In this document: positions 1 through 5,478 of the stretch, piece after piece
Layout of the letters: each line of letters opens with the position of its first letter
Position numbering within the stretch: position 1 is the stretch's first letter
Assembly: GCA_034211175.1 (NCBI GenBank)
Contig: JAXHUH010000177.1
Coordinates: 1-22,962, forward strand
Reading direction: 5' to 3'
DNA length: 22,962 bases
Source of the DNA: JAXHUH01 sp034211175
GTDB lineage: Bacteria > Actinomycetota > Acidimicrobiia > Acidimicrobiales > CAIXPF01
Position numbers and translations under genes: made by a program
The notes under the pieces: model-generated
The model's database searches: none
What the model saw: the letters and a program-made list of their open reading frames with translations, nothing else
Told to the model about the DNA's origin: nothing

Positions 1-60
1 GGGGGGGGGGGGGGGGGGCGGGGGGGGGGGCGGGCCTGGGGGCCCGGCCCCCCCGGCGCG
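1..60. other. Poly-G window edge with GC hairpin
   Basis: Positions 1-18 and 20-30 are uninterrupted G. They are followed by a perfect 6-bp hairpin, CGGGCC (31-36), loop TGGG, GGCCCG (41-46), and then a run of seven C (48-54) that could pair with part of the G run. The hairpin could be the end of an upstream terminator. The pure G stretch is more likely a low-quality contig end. No gene can be read here. Confidence 0.6.
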
Positions 61-102
61 TCCTGGAAGATGCACCCGCTGGGGGATCCGGGCGCTCGCC
101 GC

Positions 103-129
103 TCAACCCCGATCGGGACGCGGTCGAAG
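103..129 (+). promoter_or_regulatory. Sigma-28-like promoter of first flagellin gene
   Basis: TCAA (103-106), a 15-bp spacer, then GGTCGAAG (122-129). The E. coli FliA consensus is TAAA-N15-GCCGATAA, so both boxes and the spacing fit a sigma-28 family promoter. The same boxes with the same 15-bp spacer occur before the second flagellin gene and before flgB. The start of transcription would fall near 135-138, just before the leader hairpin. The sigma factor assignment is inference; the conservation across three sites is seen directly. Confidence 0.7.
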
Positions 130-139
130 GCTCGGGTGT

Positions 140-175
140 CCCGACACGGAGGTCGGGCGGAACCCCTCACGGAGG
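140..175 (+). promoter_or_regulatory. Flagellin 1 leader: CsrA-type hairpin and second GGA
   Basis: CCCGAC (140-145) pairs with GTCGGG (152-157) around the hexaloop ACGGAG. The decamer ACACGGAGGT (144-153) fits the known CsrA consensus ACANGGANGU. A second GGA (171-173) lies inside the Shine-Dalgarno GGAGG (171-175), 10 nt before the ATG. A hairpin site plus an SD site is the arrangement by which CsrA represses hag in Bacillus, with FliW as antagonist. No csrA or fliW gene is in the window, so binding is inferred. Confidence 0.6.
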
Positions 176-185
176 AACCGAGCTC

Positions 186-986
186 ATGGCTCTTCGCATC
201 AACACCAACGCGATGTCGCTGACCGCGCACCGCAACCTGGGTATCAACGACCGGATGCTCGGCAAGTCGTTGGAGAAGCTCTCGTCGGGCTTCCGGATCA
301 ACCGGGCGGGCGACGACGCCGCCGGTCTGGTGAAGTCCGAGTCGCTGCGCTCCGAGGTCCGCGGCCTGAACCAGGCCGTGAAGAACGCGGAGGACGGGAT
401 CAGCTTCGTCCAGACCGCCGAGGGTGCGCTCAACGAGGTCCACTCGATGTTGCAGCGCATGTCGGAGCTGGCGGTCTCCGCGGCGAACACCGCGACGTCG
501 GACGGTACGGCCGAGCAGGCCGAGCTCGCCGAGCTGCGCCTGCAGATCGACCAGATCGGCGCCTCGACGCAGTTCGCCGGCATCGTCGTGTTCGACGCCA
601 ACCCGCTGACCTTCCACATCGGCGGCAACGCCGGCGAGAGCATCGACATCACGGTCGGCGCGCTGACCCAGGCCGACCTGGGCATCGACGGTGTGGACCT
701 GACCGCGAACGCGGACACGGCGATCACCGACATCCGCACGGCGATCGACGCCCTGTCGACCACCCGGGGGACGCTGGGTGCCACCCAGAACCGCCTGGAG
801 CACACGATCACGAACCTGCAGGTGGCGTCCGAGAACCTGACGGCGTCGGAGTCACGGATCCGCGACGCCGACATCGCCAAGGAGATGGTCGACTTCACCC
901 GCAACCAGATCATGGTCCAGGCCGGCACGTCGATGCTGGCCCAGGCCAACGCCGTCCCCCAGTCGGTCCTCCAGCTCATCCGCTGA
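186..986 (+). CDS. fliC: Flagellin, first copy
   Basis: The 266-residue filament subunit is exported and polymerised outside the cell. The N-terminal half (about 1-140) has the D0/D1 features: an INTNAMSL start, SSGFRINRAGDDAAGL around 33-48, and the NAEDGISFVQTAEGAL stretch. The C-terminal D1/D0 part carries RIRDADIAKEM and ends with SVLQLIR. Only about 55 residues lie between the halves, so D2/D3 surface domains are missing and this is a short, core-only flagellin. The start is set by GGAGG 10 nt upstream. Its first 115 residues differ from the second copy at a single position (V85 versus I85). It has its own promoter and leader and is followed by two palindromes. Identification is firm; which copy dominates the filament cannot be told. 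Confidence 0.98.
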   Translation: MALRINTNAMSLTAHRNLGINDRMLGKSLEKLSSGFRINRAGDDAAGLVKSESLRSEVRGLNQAVKNAEDGISFVQTAEGALNEVHSMLQRMSELAVSAANTATSDGTAEQAELAELRLQIDQIGASTQFAGIVVFDANPLTFHIGGNAGESIDITVGALTQADLGIDGVDLTANADTAITDIRTAIDALSTTRGTLGATQNRLEHTITNLQVASENLTASESRIRDADIAKEMVDFTRNQIMVQAGTSMLAQANAVPQSVLQLIR

Positions 987-988
987 CT

Positions 989-1032
989 GCTGGTCCTCGC
1001 TCGCCGGCTGCGCCGGACGAGCTGCGGTCAGC
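989..1032 (+). repeat. Flagellin-linked palindrome, copy A
   Basis: The core stem is GCTCGCCGGC (999-1008), loop TGC, then GCCGG-A-CGAGC (1012-1022) with A1017 bulged. It is framed by GCTG (989-992) and GGTCAGC (1026-1032). It begins 3 nt after the flagellin stop codon. It could act as a terminator without a T tract, as a 3' mRNA stabiliser, or as a REP-like element. Confidence 0.75.
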
Positions 1033-1086
1033 GGCTGGTCCTCGCTCGCCGGCGGGCTGACGCCCGGCGGTCGAGCTGCGGTCAGC
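1033..1086 (+). repeat. Flagellin-linked palindrome, copy B
   Basis: Adjacent to copy A and of the same design: GCTCG (1044-1048) pairs with CGAGC (1072-1076), with a single bulged T1071. The inner arms CCGGCGGGC and GCCCGGCGG pair with one mismatch around loop TGAC. The flank GGTCAGC (1080-1086) is shared with copies A and D. Confidence 0.75.
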
Positions 1087-1127
1087 GGCACCGGACGCCG
1101 CAACCTCGCGGCGGCCGCTCGACACCT

Positions 1128-1151
1128 GCGCCGGGCCCTCGGGCCCGGCGC
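1128..1151 (+). terminator. Strong GC hairpin between flagellin genes
   Basis: GCGCCGGGCCC (1128-1138) and GGGCCCGGCGC (1141-1151) are perfect inverted repeats. As RNA this would be a stem of about 9 bp with a CCTCGG loop. No T tract follows, so factor-independent termination in the classical form is not shown. It lies between copy B and the second flagellin promoter and may insulate the two units. Within the 333-bp gap 987-1319 there is also a perfect 12-bp palindrome at 1166-1177, and no credible gene. Confidence 0.45.
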
Positions 1152-1235
1152 CGTCGCGTGTGACCACCGGCGCCGGTCCTGCTCCAGCGGGGTGAGACGG
1201 TCCTCCACCGGGCGTGGGAAACGGTGCTCAGCCGC

Positions 1236-1262
1236 TCAATGAACCGACCGTCGTGGTCGAAG
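1236..1262 (+). promoter_or_regulatory. Sigma-28-like promoter of second flagellin gene
   Basis: TCAA (1236-1239), 15-bp spacer, GGTCGAAG (1255-1262). Both boxes and the spacing are identical to those of the first flagellin promoter, while much of the spacer differs, which argues for selection on the boxes. Transcription would start near 1268-1270, right at the foot of the leader hairpin. Confidence 0.72.
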
Positions 1263-1269
1263 CAGGGAT

Positions 1270-1310
1270 GACCCGACACGGATGTCGGGTCGCCACGCAA
1301 CTCAGGGAGG
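1270..1310 (+). promoter_or_regulatory. Flagellin 2 leader: CsrA-type hairpin and SD site
   Basis: GACCCGACA (1270-1278) and TGTCGGGTC (1283-1291) form a perfect 9-bp stem with loop CGGA. ACACGGATGT (1276-1285) matches the CsrA SELEX core ACARGGAUGU except for C in place of the R before GGA. A second GGA (1306-1308) is in the Shine-Dalgarno GGAGG (1306-1310), 9 nt before the ATG. The same structure in looser form precedes the first flagellin gene. Confidence 0.65.
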
Positions 1311-1319
1311 AACCGAGCC

Positions 1320-2129
1320 ATGGCTCTTCGCATCAACACCAACGCGATGTCGCTGACCGCGCACCGCAACCTGGGCATCAACGACCGGATGCTCGGCAAG
1401 TCGCTGGAGAAGCTCTCCTCGGGCTTCCGGATCAACCGGGCGGGCGACGACGCCGCCGGTCTCGTGAAGTCCGAGTCGCTGCGCTCCGAGGTCCGCGGCC
1501 TGAACCAGGCCGTGAAGAACGCGGAGGACGGGATCAGCTTCGTCCAGACCGCCGAAGGTGCGCTCAACGAGATCCACTCGATGCTCCAGCGCATGTCGGA
1601 GCTGGCGGTCTCCGCAGCGAACACCGCGACCTCGGACGGCACGGCCGAGCAGGCCGAGCTCGCCCAGCTCAACGAGCAGATCAACCAGATCGGCGCCTCG
1701 ACCCAGTTCGCCGGCATCACCGTGTTCGACGCCAACCCCCTCACCTTCCACATCGGCGGCAACGCCGGCGAGAACATCGCCATCACCGTCGGTGCCATGT
1801 CCGCCGCCGATCTCGGCGTCGACGCCGTCGACCTGACCACGGCCAGCGGCGACGCCAACGCCGCCATCACCACGATCCGCACCGCGATCGACACGCTGTC
1901 GGCGACCCGGGGGTCGCTGGGTGCGACCCAGAACCGGCTCGAGCACACGATCACGAACCTGCAGGTCGCCGGGGAGAACCTGACGGCGTCGGAGTCGCGG
2001 ATCCGCGACGCCGACATCGCCAAGGAGATGGTCGACTTCACCCGCAACCAGATCATGGTGCAGGCCGGCACCTCGATGCTGGCCCAGGCCAACCAGGTGC
2101 CCCAGTCGGTCCTCCAGCTCATCCGCTGA
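1320..2129 (+). CDS. fliC: Flagellin, second copy
   Basis: A 269-residue flagellin paralogous to the gene just upstream. The two differ at one position in the first 115 residues and at three in the last 72. Variation is concentrated in the middle (about 116-195), where this copy has NEQINQIG and a longer TASGDANAAITTIR stretch. It also lacks D2/D3 domains. The whole unit (promoter, leader hairpin, coding region, two downstream palindromes) is repeated, so duplication probably copied the complete unit. Near identity at the ends with scattered synonymous changes suggests constraint, perhaps helped by gene conversion. The two products may form a mixed filament. The start is fixed by GGAGG 9 nt upstream and by alignment with the first copy. 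Confidence 0.98.
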   Translation: MALRINTNAMSLTAHRNLGINDRMLGKSLEKLSSGFRINRAGDDAAGLVKSESLRSEVRGLNQAVKNAEDGISFVQTAEGALNEIHSMLQRMSELAVSAANTATSDGTAEQAELAQLNEQINQIGASTQFAGITVFDANPLTFHIGGNAGENIAITVGAMSAADLGVDAVDLTTASGDANAAITTIRTAIDTLSATRGSLGATQNRLEHTITNLQVAGENLTASESRIRDADIAKEMVDFTRNQIMVQAGTSMLAQANQVPQSVLQLIR

Positions 2130-2133
2130 CGGC

Positions 2134-2187
2134 GGCTGGTACTCGCTCGCCGGCGGGCCAGGGCCCGGCGGTCGAGCTGCGTTCAGC
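2134..2187 (+). repeat. Flagellin-linked palindrome, copy C
   Basis: Nearly identical to copy B: GCTCG, then CCGGCGGGC, loop CAGG, GCCCGGCGG, bulged T, and CGAGC. It ends with GTTCAGC (2181-2187), where the other copies have GGTCAGC. It starts a few bases after the second flagellin stop codon. Confidence 0.75.
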
Positions 2188-2190
2188 TTC

Positions 2191-2243
2191 GGCTGACCTT
2201 CGCTCGCCGGCGGGCAGGCCCTCCGGACGAGCTCCGGTCAGCC
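2191..2243 (+). repeat. Flagellin-linked palindrome, copy D
   Basis: The most complete palindrome of the four. Outer arms GGCTGACC (2191-2198) and GGTCAGCC (2236-2243) pair perfectly. A 3/3-nt internal loop follows, then GCTCG-CCGG (2202-2210) pairs with CCGG-A-CGAGC (2223-2232), with A2227 bulged as in copy A. Confidence 0.78.
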
Positions 2244-2263
2244 TCGACCGCTCCCGCGACGCC

Positions 2264-2293
2264 GGTGGTCCTCGTGAGCGCACGGGGACCACC
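2264..2293 (+). promoter_or_regulatory. 13-bp hairpin in front of fliD
   Basis: GGTGGTCCTCGTG (2264-2276) pairs continuously with CACGGGGACCACC (2281-2293) around tetraloop AGCG, with a single U-G wobble. It ends 26 nt before the fliD start and about 17 nt before its Shine-Dalgarno. It could end flagellin transcripts, be a leader element of fliD, or protect a processed mRNA. No T tract follows and no promoter like those of the flagellin genes is seen before fliD. Confidence 0.6.
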
Positions 2294-2319
2294 ACCCTGG
2301 CACCTACCTAGGAGACACC

Positions 2320-3861
2320 GTGTCCTTCTCGATCGACGGCCTCTCGAGCGGCCTCGACACCACGTCGATCATCAACCAGCTGATGCGCGTCGAGCGCATG
2401 CCCATCACGCGCCTCGAGTCCCGGCAGACGACGATCGAGAGCCGCAAGTCGGTCTGGAACGACCTCGACGCCAAGCTCTCGTCGCTGCGGACGTTGGCCA
2501 GCGACCTCACGGCCGGCGGCCGGCTCGGGGCCATGGCGGCGACCTCGTCGGCCGAGGAGCTGGCCACCGCGACGGCCGCCCCCGGCGCGTCGAGCGGTTC
2601 GTTCCAGTTCAGCGTCGAGTCCCTCGCGGCGTCCCACCAGCTCCTGTCGGGCGGGTTCGCGAGCGCCACCAGCCTCGTGGGCGCCGGCCGGGTCGAGCTC
2701 GCGACCGGGCTCGCCGGTCTCGGTGCCGAGAACCTCGACGCCTCCGGCGCCGCGGCCGGCACGTACGCGCTGACCGTCAGCGAGGTCAGCGGCGGGACCG
2801 CCACCGTGACCTACGACGGGGTGGAGCAGACCGTCGCCTCGACCGGGGCGATCACGCTCACGGACTCGCAGGGCGGCACGGTGAGCTTCGACGCCGCCAC
2901 CGGCCTGACCGTGGGCTCGGCCAGCGTCGCCGTCGTCGAGACCGACGGCACCACCACGGTCTCCCAGCTGGCCACCGACATCGACGCCACCGGCATCGGG
3001 GCCAGCGCCAGCGTGCTGAACGTCGGCGGCACCGACCCGTCGCGCATCTTCCTCAGCGCCGACGGCGCCGGCTCGGCGAACGCGATCGAGATCAACAGCG
3101 ACCTGGCCGCGCTCTCGGGCGGCAACGTCGAGGAGCTGCGTGCCGCCACCGACGCGGTCCTCGACCTCGGCAACGGGTTCCAGATCACGCGCTCGTCGAA
3201 CCGGGTCGAGGACCTGCTCCCGGGCGTGACGATCGACCTCCGCAAGGCCGACCCCGGCACCACGGTCACGGTCAACGTCTCGAACGACGTCGACAGCCTC
3301 GTCGAGGACGTCGGGGCGATGGTCGACGCCCTCAACGACGTGCTCAACACCACGAACAAGGCGCGCTCGTCGGACCCGGAGGCCGGCACGAAAGGGGCGC
3401 TCTCCGGCGACTCCCGGGCGTTCACTCTCACGTCGCAGCTTCGCACCGCGCTCAGCCACGCCGTACCGGGCGGGGACTACGCCGTGCTCGGCCAGGTCGG
3501 CATCGAGGTCCAGCAGGACGGCACGTTCCTGTTCAAGGAGGACGAGCTGCGGGAGGCGCTCGCCGCCGACCCCGACGGCGTCCGCCGGCTCCTGGCGGGC
3601 GACGGCGCCGGCGAGGCCGGCGTGATCGGGGAGCTCGTCGACACCGTCGATGCCCTGACCGGGACCAACGGGCTGGTCGACGCGGCGGTCGACGGTGCCG
3701 ACAACGAGATCCGCCGCATCGGCGGCGACATCGCCCGCTACGAGGAGCGGATGGACCTCGTCGAGACCCGCCTCCGCCGCCAGTTCGCCGGGCTCGAGAC
3801 GATGCTCCAGCAGATGAACGCCCAGATGTCGCAGCTCCAGCAATCGATCGCCAACCTCTGA
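2320..3861 (+). CDS. fliD: Flagellar filament cap protein FliD (HAP2)
   Basis: FliD sits at the tip of the filament and helps each new flagellin fold into place. The 513 residues fit the family. The N-terminus reads SIDGLSSGLDTTSIINQLM, a near-canonical FliD_N start, followed by a heptad-like helix. The middle holds variable beta-rich sequence (about 110-290). The C-terminal FliD_C part ends in a helical region (about 450-510) with RIGGDIARYEERMDLVETR and MLQQMNAQMSQLQQSI, the typical coiled-coil end. Translation starts at GTG 2320, with AGGAG about 6-8 nt upstream in TAGGAGACACC. It lies between flagellin and fliS, the usual order. It is preceded by two palindromes and a 13-bp hairpin rather than an obvious promoter, so it may be transcribed partly by read-through. 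Confidence 0.97.
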   Translation: MSFSIDGLSSGLDTTSIINQLMRVERMPITRLESRQTTIESRKSVWNDLDAKLSSLRTLASDLTAGGRLGAMAATSSAEELATATAAPGASSGSFQFSVESLAASHQLLSGGFASATSLVGAGRVELATGLAGLGAENLDASGAAAGTYALTVSEVSGGTATVTYDGVEQTVASTGAITLTDSQGGTVSFDAATGLTVGSASVAVVETDGTTTVSQLATDIDATGIGASASVLNVGGTDPSRIFLSADGAGSANAIEINSDLAALSGGNVEELRAATDAVLDLGNGFQITRSSNRVEDLLPGVTIDLRKADPGTTVTVNVSNDVDSLVEDVGAMVDALNDVLNTTNKARSSDPEAGTKGALSGDSRAFTLTSQLRTALSHAVPGGDYAVLGQVGIEVQQDGTFLFKEDELREALAADPDGVRRLLAGDGAGEAGVIGELVDTVDALTGTNGLVDAAVDGADNEIRRIGGDIARYEERMDLVETRLRRQFAGLETMLQQMNAQMSQLQQSIANL

Positions 3862-3874
3862 GGTGACCCAGACC

Positions 3875-4261
3875 ATGCAGTACGCCGCAACCCAGGCCTA
3901 CGCCCGTGCGCGCGTCGAGACGGCCACCCCCGCCCAGCTGATCGGCCGTCTGTACGAGGTCGCGCTGCGCAGCATGGCCACCGCCGATGTGGCGTTGGCA
4001 CGGGGCGATCGTGCGTCCGCGTCGGCGGACCTCCGCAAGGCGCAGGACATCGTGTCCGAGCTGCGGTGCTGCCTCGATCTCGAGGTCGGCGACATCGCCC
4101 GCAACCTCGACGCCATCTACCACTACATCGGCGAGCAACTGGTGTGGGCCAAGATCCGGGGCGACCGGGAGCTCCTCGCCGAGTGCATCGCACTCCTCCG
4201 CCCGATTCGTGACGCCTGGGCCGAGGCCGTGATCGGCGAGGTGTCGGTCAACACCGACTGA
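3875..4261 (+). CDS. fliS: Flagellin export chaperone FliS
   Basis: FliS binds the C-terminal part of flagellin in the cytoplasm and keeps it unpolymerised until export. The 128-residue product begins MQYAATQAYARARVETATPAQLIGRLYEVAL, written here in short form as YAATQAYARA then ETATPAQLIGRLYE, which is the typical FliS N-terminus. The rest is helical with LDLEVGDIARNLDAIYHYI. I chose ATG 3875 because GAGGTG (3860-3865) lies 9 nt upstream and overlaps the fliD stop; a GTG at 3863 in the same frame would lack a ribosome-binding site. In Bacillus, FliW competes with other partners for flagellin and frees to sequester CsrA, so FliS would join the same control loop if the leader hairpins act as proposed. 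A tail NTD ends the protein. Confidence 0.95.
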   Translation: MQYAATQAYARARVETATPAQLIGRLYEVALRSMATADVALARGDRASASADLRKAQDIVSELRCCLDLEVGDIARNLDAIYHYIGEQLVWAKIRGDRELLAECIALLRPIRDAWAEAVIGEVSVNTD

Positions 4262-4269
4262 GGTCGACG

Positions 4270-4515
4270 ATGAGCGCTCCGACGGCCTGGGAAGCCACCC
4301 TCGACGCGCTCGACGAGCAGCTCCGCCGGCAGGAGGCGTTCGTCGAGGGCCGGGGCGGCCTGCCGGAGACGGCGCCGATCGCCCTGCCCGACACCCCGCC
4401 CACGCCCCTCGAGCGGATGCGGGCCCAGGCGCTGCTGTCCCGCATGCAGGAGGTCAACCAGGCCGCGACCGCCATGCGCGACCGGTCCCGGGCACGCGTG
4501 CGTCGACGCGGCTAG
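4270..4515 (+). CDS. Small FliT-like or hypothetical flagellar protein
   Basis: An 81-residue protein that starts 8 bp after fliS with GAGGTCG just upstream of ATG 4270. The N-terminal part (1-30) is predicted helical with WEATLDALDEQLRRQEAF. A proline-rich stretch (about 32-48) follows, then a second helix (about 49-73) with RMRAQALLSRMQEVNQAA, and a basic end RARVRRRG. Position after fliS suggests the FliT slot (chaperone for FliD), and two short helices are compatible with that. No diagnostic FliT motif is visible, so the function is assigned only by context. The gene is likely real because of its spacing, ribosome-binding site and codon pattern. It is the last gene before the flgB regulatory gap. 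Confidence 0.75.
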   Translation: MSAPTAWEATLDALDEQLRRQEAFVEGRGGLPETAPIALPDTPPTPLERMRAQALLSRMQEVNQAATAMRDRSRARVRRRG

Positions 4516-4551
4516 CCACGCCGCCCGGCCTCTCATCATCATCGGGAACCC

Positions 4552-4600
4552 GTTCAGGGGAGTGCCGTCCCGTCGCGCCTCCCCTGAATCTCCCCTCGAA
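4552..4600 (+). promoter_or_regulatory. Inverted plus direct repeat array upstream of flgB promoter
   Basis: TTCAGGGGAG (4553-4562) and CTCCCCTGAA (4579-4588) are a perfect 10-bp inverted repeat with a 16-nt spacer. A third half-site, CTCCCCTCGAA (4590-4600), repeats the right arm exactly 11 bp further on, one helical turn. The array ends 9 bp before the -35-like TCAA. It may be an operator or activator site. The inverted repeat could alternatively be the terminator of the fliD-fliS operon, although no T tract follows. Confidence 0.55.
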
Positions 4601-4609
4601 ATCGGGCGG

Positions 4610-4636
4610 TCAAGGCCCGTCGATCCGGAGTCGATA
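4610..4636 (+). promoter_or_regulatory. Sigma-28-like promoter of the flgB operon
   Basis: TCAA (4610-4613), a 15-bp spacer and AGTCGATA (4629-4636). This has the same spacing as the two flagellin promoters and an even closer match to the FliA -10 box GCCGATAA. Transcription would start near 4642, giving a leader of about 80 nt to flgB. Confidence 0.65.
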
Positions 4637-4649
4637 GGAGTTCGTCGCC

Positions 4650-4676
4650 GCTCCGCCCGATGCGCTCGGGCGGGGC
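4650..4676 (+). promoter_or_regulatory. Leader hairpin at 5' end of flgB operon mRNA
   Basis: GCTCCGCCCGA (4650-4660) pairs with TCGGGCGGGGC (4666-4676) around loop TGCGC, with one U-G wobble. It lies a few bases after the predicted transcription start, as do the hairpins of both flagellin leaders. The loop has no GGA, so it is not a CsrA-type site. A 5' stabilising role is possible. Confidence 0.5.
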
Positions 4677-4723
4677 GCAACCGACCTCCGGGTCACGATT
4701 CTCCTCGAGAGGACCGACGGGAA

Positions 4724-5077
4724 ATGTCACTGTTCGACGGCTTGACCATCCGCAGCGTCGAGCGGGCGCTCGACTTCGAGTCCGAGCGCCAGCGCGTCAC
4801 GGCCCACAACATCGCCAACGTCTCCACCCCCGGCTTCCTGGCCAAGCGTCTCCACTTCGAGGGCCAGCTCGCCGAGGCCATCGACGAGGGGTGGCACACC
4901 GAGCCCGAGCCCTCCACCACCATCGCCGAGACCCCGATCCGCCTCGACGGCAACAACGTGTCGCTCGAGCAGGAGACGATGGTCCAGATCCAGTCCGGGC
5001 TCCACTACGAGTCGCTGGTCGAGGCGATGTCGTTCAAGTTCGGGGTGCTCAACACCGCGATCCGGATGGGTCGCTGA
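4724..5077 (+). CDS. flgB: Flagellar proximal rod protein FlgB
   Basis: FlgB forms part of the rod that links the MS ring to the hook. The 117-residue product begins MSLFDGLTIRSVERALDF and has the rod-protein N-terminal motif AHNIANVSTPGF at 27-38. The C-terminus SGLHYESLVEAMSFKFGVLNTAIRMGR is typical of the family. The open frame extends upstream to 4562, but that part has no family similarity. ATG 4724 is preceded by GAGAGG and fits the usual length. It is the first gene of the long basal-body operon and overlaps flgC by one base (TGATG). A sigma-28-like promoter lies at 4610-4636. Confidence 0.97.
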   Translation: MSLFDGLTIRSVERALDFESERQRVTAHNIANVSTPGFLAKRLHFEGQLAEAIDEGWHTEPEPSTTIAETPIRLDGNNVSLEQETMVQIQSGLHYESLVEAMSFKFGVLNTAIRMGR

Positions 5078-5478
5078 TGGCGATCTTCGGCGCGATGGAC
5101 ACGGCGGCGAGCGGGGCGACGGTCTCCCGCGTCTGGCTCGACGCCATCTCCGACAACATCGCCAACCTCAACACGATCAAGTCGGCCGACGAGGAGCCGT
5201 TCCGGGCCCGGCTCGTGATCGCCCGCGCCTACCGCGACGACGGGGGCCGCGGGGCGGGTGTCGTGCGGATCGCCTCGAAGGCCGGTGAGCCGGCCATGGC
5301 CTACGACCCCGGGAACCCCCTCGCCGACGAGGAGGGCTACATCCTCCGGCCGGTCGTCGACCTCGGTGAGGAGATGACCAACATGCTCCTCGCCCAGCGC
5401 ACCTACCAGGCGAACATGGTGACGGTCGACCGGGCGCAGAACGTCTACCGGGCGGCGCTGCAGATCGGCACCCGATGA
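5077..5478 (+). CDS. flgC: Flagellar proximal rod protein FlgC
   Basis: A 133-residue rod protein that acts with FlgB and FliE. The N-terminus has SRVWLDAISDNIANLNT, the rod motif, followed by EEPFRARLV. The C-terminus EEMTNMLLAQRTYQANMVTVDRAQNVYRAALQIG carries the conserved MLLAQRTYQAN signature. The frame is open upstream to 4660, but ATG 5077 matches the family start and overlaps the flgB stop as TGATG, which suggests translational coupling since no strong ribosome-binding site is seen. The next gene fliE begins within its stop codon (ATGA). Confidence 0.97.
   Translation: MAIFGAMDTAASGATVSRVWLDAISDNIANLNTIKSADEEPFRARLVIARAYRDDGGRGAGVVRIASKAGEPAMAYDPGNPLADEEGYILRPVVDLGEEMTNMLLAQRTYQANMVTVDRAQNVYRAALQIGTR

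Noticed and set aside
1166..1177. Perfect 12-bp palindrome ACCGGCGCCGGT
   Set aside because: Short GC palindromes are expected in DNA of this composition, and no second copy was noticed at other promoters.
1082..2122. Long minus-strand open frame across the second flagellin gene
   Set aside because: It is the complement of a strongly conserved flagellin with high GC, which leaves few stop codons in other frames. Similar frames lie opposite the first flagellin gene.
2265..3866. Arg-rich + strand frame of 533 codons over fliD
   Set aside because: It is a shifted frame of fliD with runs of Arg, Gly and Pro typical of out-of-frame GC-rich sequence.
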